Assembly (NCBI RefSeq): GCF_016907475.1
Contig: NZ_JAFBCA010000001.1
Span: 3,038,001 to 3,102,000, forward strand
From: Nocardioides cavernae
GTDB lineage: Bacteria; Actinomycetota; Actinomycetes; Propionibacteriales; Nocardioidaceae
DNA: 64,000 nt
Reading direction: 5' to 3'
Below, piece after piece: positions 59,982-64,000 of this stretch (position 1 is the stretch's first letter; each line of letters opens with the position of its first letter). Under the pieces are notes generated by a model. The model did no database searches. It saw only the letters and a program-made list of their open reading frames with translations, and was not told where the DNA came from. Made by a program: the position numbers and the translations under genes.

Positions 59982-60596
59982 CGGGTGTGGGACGAGCGCG
60001 TGCTGCCGCGCCTGACCGACCGGAGCCTGCGGGGCCCCGAGCTTGACGAGCTGCGCAGGGCCGTCTGCGCCGGCCTGACCGGGCGGGTGCTCGAGATCGG
60101 CTTCGGCAGCGGGCTCAACGTCCCCTGGTATCCCGGCGGGGTCACGTCGGTGGCCGCGATCGAGCCGTCGGACCTCGCCTGGGAGCTCTCCCAGCGCCGG
60201 CGGTCAGCCAGCGACGTCACGGTCGTCCGCGCCGGGCTCGACGGCCAGCGGCTCGACCTGCCGGACGACTCGCACGACAGCGCGCTGGTGACGTTCAGCC
60301 TGTGCACGGTGGCGGACCCGCTGCTGGCGCTGCGGGAGGCGCGGCGGGTGGTGCGCGACGGTGGGCGGCTGCACGCGCTCGAGCACGGCGTGGCACCCGA
60401 GGAGTCCGTACGCCGGTGGCAGCGTCGGATGGAGCCCGTGCAGCGAACCGTCTTCGCCGGCTGCCACCTGACCCGCGACGTGCCGGACCTGCTCACGTCC
60501 GCCGGGTGGCGGGTCGAGGACCGGGAGCAGGACTACCTGCCCGGACCGGCCCTCGCCCGGCCGTGGACGTACGTCTACCGGCTGGTAGCCGGCTGA
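59973..60596 (+). CDS. SAM-dependent methyltransferase (class I, 207 aa)
   Basis: Seen: [38 protein letters not shown] (motif I and acidic end of strand 2), [49 protein letters not shown]. This is a Methyltransf_11-type enzyme, as in UbiE/phospholipid methyltransferases. Substrate unknown. ATG 59973 is leaderless; no SD. Divergent from dop. Confidence 0.88.
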   Translation: MSLRVWDERVLPRLTDRSLRGPELDELRRAVCAGLTGRVLEIGFGSGLNVPWYPGGVTSVAAIEPSDLAWELSQRRRSASDVTVVRAGLDGQRLDLPDDSHDSALVTFSLCTVADPLLALREARRVVRDGGRLHALEHGVAPEESVRRWQRRMEPVQRTVFAGCHLTRDVPDLLTSAGWRVEDREQDYLPGPALARPWTYVYRLVAG

Positions 60597-60615
60597 GACG
60601 ACGTGGGGCAGACGA

Positions 60616-60693
60616 TCAGCGTCCGCGACGGAGGAACCCGACGAGGAACAGCACGATGACGACGATGACGACGATGATCAGAATGGTTCGCAT
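60616..60693 (-). CDS. Single-helix membrane micropeptide (25 aa)
   Basis: An ORF too short for standard callers: MRT, then ILIIVVIVVIVLFLVGFL, ending RRGR. It is a single membrane helix with a basic C-terminus. A TAGGTT hexamer stands exactly 6 nt before ATG, the same as known genes in this window, which supports expression. No family is known to me. Confidence 0.6.
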   Translation of the reverse strand: MRTILIIVVIVVIVLFLVGFLRRGR

Positions 60694-60699
60694 CCCGTC

Positions 60700-60705
60700 A
60701 ACCTA
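60700..60705 (-). promoter_or_regulatory. -10 hexamer TAGGTT of the micropeptide gene
   Basis: TAGGTT with 6 nt to ATG 60693. Confidence 0.5.
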
Positions 60706-60760
60706 GTGCGCGCACGCACCGCGACCACACCCTCCCAGGGGTGTCCGGCCGACGTGTTGC

Positions 60761-61108
60761 TCAGTCGCCGCGGGACTGCCAGGCATGCGCGACGTTCACG
60801 GCGACGATCCCCCCGAGCGTGACCAGCAGCGCCAGGAACTGGTCGTTCACGCCGAGCACGATGCTGATCGGGATGAACGCCACCAACGAGATGATGCCGA
60901 GGGCCAGCTGGCGGGCACCTGCACCGGCCACTGCGGCCGTACGACGCTGCTGCAGCTCGCCCCGCTCGGCCGCGCGGCGCTCCACCGCACGCTCGATGCG
61001 GTCGGCGAAGCCGTCCACGAGCTCGGCGTCGTAGCGGGCACCGAGCTCGCGCCGGGCCGACAGGGCGGCCTCGATGTCGCCGTGGCCGAGGTCGTCCTGG
61101 TGGCTCAT
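60761..61108 (-). CDS. Integral membrane protein of the arc locus (115 aa)
   Basis: The N-terminal half is a charged helix (DIEAALSARRELGARYDAELVDGFADRIERAVERRAAER), followed by two membrane helices (QLALGIISLVAFIPISIVLG; FLALLVTLGGIVAVNVAHA). This is a common actinobacterial orphan; no function is known. Next to arc, 7 bp after its stop, so likely co-transcribed. Confidence 0.75.
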   Translation of the reverse strand: MSHQDDLGHGDIEAALSARRELGARYDAELVDGFADRIERAVERRAAERGELQQRRTAAVAGAGARQLALGIISLVAFIPISIVLGVNDQFLALLVTLGGIVAVNVAHAWQSRGD

Positions 61109-61115
61109 GCGCGGC

Positions 61116-62861
61116 TCAGAGGTACTGGCCGGTGTTGGCGACCGTGTCGATCGAGCGACCCGGCTCGGTGCCCTGCTTTCCGGTGATGAGCGTGCGGATG
61201 AAGACGATCCGCTCGCCCTTCTTGCCCGAGATCCGCGCCCAGTCGTCGGGGTTGGTGGTGTTGGGCAGGTCCTCGTTCTCCTTGAACTCGTCCACGCACG
61301 CCTGGAGCATGTGCTGGACCCGGAGACCGCGCTGCGCGGGGTTGAGGTCGCTGTCGAGGAAGTCCTTGATCGCCATCTTCTTGGCCCGGTCGACGATGTT
61401 CTGGATCATCGCGCCGGAGTTGAAGTCCTTGAAGTAGAGGACCTCCTTGTCGCCATTGGCGTAGGTGACCTCGAGGAAGCGGTTCTCCTCCGACTCGGTG
61501 TACATCCGTTCCACCGTGGCGCGGATCATCGCGTTGACGGTGGCGGTGCGGTCCTGGCCGAACTCGGTGAGGTCCTCGGCGTGCAGCGGCAGGCTCGGGG
61601 TCAGGTACTTCGAGAAGATGTCGCGCGCCGACTCCGCGTCGGGGCGCTCGATCTTGATCTTCACGTCGAGGCGACCGGGCCGCAGGATGGCGGGGTCGAT
61701 CATGTCCTCGCGGTTGGAGGCACCGATCACGAGGACGTTCTCGAGAGCCTCGACGCCGTCGATCTCGCTGAGCAGCTGGGGCACGATCGTGTTCTCCACG
61801 TCGGAGGACACGCCCGAGCCGCGGGTGCGGAAGAGCGAGTCCATCTCGTCGAAGAAGACGATGACCGGGGTGCCGAGCGAGGCCTTCTCGCGCGCCCGCT
61901 GGAAGACCAGGCGGATGTGCCGCTCGGTCTCGCCGACGTACTTGTTGAGCAGCTCGGGTCCCTTGATGTTGAGGAAGTAGGACTTCCCCGACGCCCCGGT
62001 GCGCTCGGAGACCTTCTTGGCCAGCGAGTTGGCGACCGCCTTGGCGATCAGGGTCTTGCCGCAGCCGGGCGGGCCGTAGAGCAGCACCCCCTTCGGGGGC
62101 TTGAGCTCGTGGTCCTTGAACAGCTCGGGGTGCAGGTAGGGCAGCTCGACCGCGTCGCGGATCGCGTCGATCTGGGTGGTGAGGCCGCCGATCTGCGTGT
62201 AGTCGATGTCGGGCACCTCCTCCAGGACGAGCTCCTCGACCTCCGACTTCGGGACGACCTCGTAGACGTAGCCGGCACGAGTGTCGAGCAGCAGCGAGTC
62301 ACCAGCGCGGATCGTGACGTCCTCGGCGCGCAGCGGCTCGGCGAGGCGCACGACGCGCTCCTCGTCGGCGTTGGCGATCACGAGCGCGCGGTCGCCGTCG
62401 GCGAGGATCTCCTTCAGCATGACGACCTCGCCCACCTGCTCGAAGTCGAGGGCGGCGACGACGTTGAGGGCCTCGTTGAGCATGACCTCCTGGCCGCGCA
62501 CGAGGCCGTCGAGCTCGACGGCGGGGCTGACGCTGACGCGCAGCTTGCGCCCGCCGGTGAAGACGTCGACGGAGTCGTCGTCGTTGCGCCCGAGGAACGT
62601 GCCGAAGCCCGCCGGCGGCTGTGCCAGCCGGTCGACCTCCTCCTTGAGCGTGGTGATCTGGTCGCGCGCGTCGCGCAGCGTCTGGGCGAGCCGCTCGTTC
62701 TGGCTCGAGACGGCCGCCAGGGACCGCTGCGCGTCGGCCAGCCGGGTCTCCAGGCCGCGCGACTGACCGGGCAGGTCCTCCAGGCGGCGGCGCAGGTCGG
62801 TGACCTCGTCCTCCAGGTAGCGCACCTGAGTGGCAAGTTGCTCGCGGGTCGGCTCAGTCAT
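61116..62861 (-). CDS. arc: Proteasome-associated AAA+ ATPase (ARC/Mpa, 581 aa)
   Basis: Seen: an N-terminal coiled coil ([24 protein letters not shown]) that binds Pup, two OB-type domains, AAA+ Walker [18 protein letters not shown] (about 260-275), Walker [19 protein letters not shown] (about 330), and the C-terminus TGQYL that docks to the 20S core. It unfolds pupylated proteins and passes them to the proteasome. The start at 62861 has a strong SD (AGGAGGTGCG). The usual neighbour trmI is upstream. Confidence 0.97.
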   Translation of the reverse strand: MTEPTREQLATQVRYLEDEVTDLRRRLEDLPGQSRGLETRLADAQRSLAAVSSQNERLAQTLRDARDQITTLKEEVDRLAQPPAGFGTFLGRNDDDSVDVFTGGRKLRVSVSPAVELDGLVRGQEVMLNEALNVVAALDFEQVGEVVMLKEILADGDRALVIANADEERVVRLAEPLRAEDVTIRAGDSLLLDTRAGYVYEVVPKSEVEELVLEEVPDIDYTQIGGLTTQIDAIRDAVELPYLHPELFKDHELKPPKGVLLYGPPGCGKTLIAKAVANSLAKKVSERTGASGKSYFLNIKGPELLNKYVGETERHIRLVFQRAREKASLGTPVIVFFDEMDSLFRTRGSGVSSDVENTIVPQLLSEIDGVEALENVLVIGASNREDMIDPAILRPGRLDVKIKIERPDAESARDIFSKYLTPSLPLHAEDLTEFGQDRTATVNAMIRATVERMYTESEENRFLEVTYANGDKEVLYFKDFNSGAMIQNIVDRAKKMAIKDFLDSDLNPAQRGLRVQHMLQACVDEFKENEDLPNTTNPDDWARISGKKGERIVFIRTLITGKQGTEPGRSIDTVANTGQYL

Positions 62862-62963
62862 CTCGCACCTCCTGCTCAGTGACACTACCCATGGATCCAC
62901 GGGACGGAAGTGAATATCTCGCCGTGTTGATCACCGTTTCGCAACGCAGGCGTGAGGGGTGCG

Positions 62964-63506
62964 TCAACCGCCGTTGAGACGTCGGATCGTGTCCAGCTCC
63001 GCCTGCGTCATGTCCCCCGATGCCTCGAGCACCTGCTGGAGCACCGCCGACTTCCCGGCGAGGTAGGTGTCGATGTCCATCCCCGGGTCGGCCGCCAGCG
63101 CCTGCTTCACGGCGGCGTACGCCTCGCGCAGGTCGTCCTGGGACCGGAGCACGTCGCGGACAGCGAGGTGGTTGCGCACGTTCAGGGTGCCGGCGGTGCA
63201 GACGTAGACGTTGCGACGCGGCTCGTCAGGCGCGTGGAACGCTTCGCGGCCGGCGACACCGAGGTCGCCGCGATGTTCGTAGCCGATCGACTCCAGCGCC
63301 GCGATCGCGCCGGGCACGTCCTGCGCGTCGACGACGACGTCGATGTCGAGGATCGGCTTCGCCGCCAGCCCCGGGACCGACGTGGAGCCGACGTGCTCGA
63401 CCGTGGCGGAGGCGATGCCGGCGAGGGCGTCGTGCAGCACCGCTGCGACGTCGTCGTACTGCTCGGCCCACCGCGGCGACCAGTCGACGACCTCGATTCC
63501 GCTCAC
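62964..63506 (-). CDS. GrpB family (UPF0157) nucleotidyltransferase-like protein (180 aa)
   Basis: Seen: VVDWSPRWAEQYDDVAAVLHDAL, ATVEHVGSTSVPGLAAKPILDIDVVV (GS motif and Asp pair of the NTase fold), YVCTAGTLNVRNHLAVRDVLRS, LREAYAAVKQALA. Its activity is unknown. GTG 63506 overlaps the trmI stop (GTGA), so it is coupled. Unusual neighbour for trmI-arc, where such an insertion is not typical. Confidence 0.88.
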   Translation of the reverse strand: MSGIEVVDWSPRWAEQYDDVAAVLHDALAGIASATVEHVGSTSVPGLAAKPILDIDVVVDAQDVPGAIAALESIGYEHRGDLGVAGREAFHAPDEPRRNVYVCTAGTLNVRNHLAVRDVLRSQDDLREAYAAVKQALAADPGMDIDTYLAGKSAVLQQVLEASGDMTQAELDTIRRLNGG

Positions 63507-64000
63507 TCGTCGTCGGAGTCGAGGTGCGCGGGGTTGACCGGCGGGATGTCCGCGGGGCGCGGGCCGGTGTAGTCCGGACCGTAGGCGCCGGGCGCGGGAC
63601 GCCGGGTCTTGCGTGGCGGCTGCTCCCCCGGCGCCATGCGGCGCGCGGTGACGAGGAAGGCGGTGTGCCCGATCATCTTGTGCCCGGGTCGCACGGCGAG
63701 GCCCTCCACGTGCCAGTCGCGCACGAGGGACTCCCACGCCTGCGGTTCGGTGAAGCCGCCGTGGACGCGCAGGGTCTCGACCACGCGGGAGAGCTGGGTG
63801 GTGGTGGCGACGTAGGCGCAGACGATGCCGCCGGGCACGAGCGCGTCGGCGACCGCATCGACGCAGTTCCACGGGTCCAGCATGTCGAGGATGACGCGGT
63901 CGGCCTGGCCGCCCAGCGCGGGCAGGCCCTCCTTGAGGTCGCCGAGCCGCAGGTCCCAGGCCGGGTGGGTCTGGCCCTCGGGGGCGGAGAAGAACTGGTT
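63503..64000 (-). CDS. trmI: tRNA (adenine-58-N1)-methyltransferase TrmI (N-terminus off the window)
   Basis: The visible 165 residues: NQFFSAPEGQTHPAWDLRLGDL, ADRVILDMLDPWNCVDAVADALVPGGIVCAYVATTTQLSRVVETLR, AWESLVRDWHVEGLAVRPGHKMIGHTAFLVTARR, which is the C-terminal half of TrmI. It methylates A58 in the T-loop of tRNAs. The trmI-arc pair is conserved in actinobacteria. The tail (GAYGPDYTGPRPADIPPVNP) is proline-rich. Confidence 0.94.
   Translation of the reverse strand, partial: NQFFSAPEGQTHPAWDLRLGDLKEGLPALGGQADRVILDMLDPWNCVDAVADALVPGGIVCAYVATTTQLSRVVETLRVHGGFTEPQAWESLVRDWHVEGLAVRPGHKMIGHTAFLVTARRMAPGEQPPRKTRRPAPGAYGPDYTGPRPADIPPVNPAHLDSDDE

Overview
The window is about 70% GC with dense, frequently overlapping genes. 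It carries a complete Pup-proteasome locus (arc, dop, pup, prcB, prcA, pafA, pafB, pafC), the actinobacterial RNA polymerase-binding protein RbpA, a HelR-type RNA polymerase motor and an Mrp antiporter operon. Together these indicate a chromosomal segment of a high-GC actinobacterium. The gene order and protein style suggest Nocardioidaceae (Nocardioides-like), but no 16S rRNA or tRNA lies in the window, so the genus is an inference.

Layout. 1-3.5 kb: the fdhD end (cut by the left edge), a 47-residue ORF, an OsmC gene behind a hairpin that covers its ribosome binding site, a six-unit 53-bp repeat array, a lipoprotein cyclophilin and an aldo/keto reductase. 3.5-11.5 kb: minus-strand operon mrpAB-C-D-E-F-G, almost all with 4-7 bp overlaps, followed by a CPA1 Na+/H+ antiporter. 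11.7-16.8 kb: a broken lipoprotein gene, a small HTH regulator with twin dyad operators, and a divergent pair (helR versus thioesterase plus LigD-type phosphoesterase) that shares a perfect rifamycin-associated element (RAE). 15.5-31.3 kb: housekeeping and stress genes (ABM monooxygenase, mmuM, nei2, UvrA2-like, PPOX, SRPBCC, PCD-VOC fusion, YcaQ glycosylase, PhoD, alcohol dehydrogenase, XRE-MurA fusion, GDPD, MFS). 31.4-34.9 kb: rbpA behind a SigR-type promoter, then fxsA-ppm1-lnt for lipoprotein and polyprenol-mannose synthesis. 35.2-40.7 kb: an L-lysine fermentation-type cluster, kamA diverging from kdd-kamD-kamE-kal, without kce. 40.7-42 kb: an AbiEi-like/nuclease-like gene bracketed by identical 28-bp palindromes. 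42-45 kb: MDMPI-type protein, two paralogous TetR regulators, an Lrp/AsnC regulator and a 5'-3' exonuclease. 45-64 kb: helY, dagK, tatC, tatA, pafC, pafB, an FKBP lipoprotein, pafA, prcA, prcB, pup, dop, arc and trmI (cut by the right edge).

Two window-wide themes stand out. First, many genes have a TANNNT -10 hexamer ending exactly 6-7 nt before the start codon, so their transcripts are probably leaderless. This rule helps choose several starts and exposes a face-to-face promoter pair between dop and a methyltransferase gene. Second, intergenic DNA holds several families of palindromic elements: a 53-bp tandem array, a dispersed double palindrome in three copies, and several operator-like dyads.
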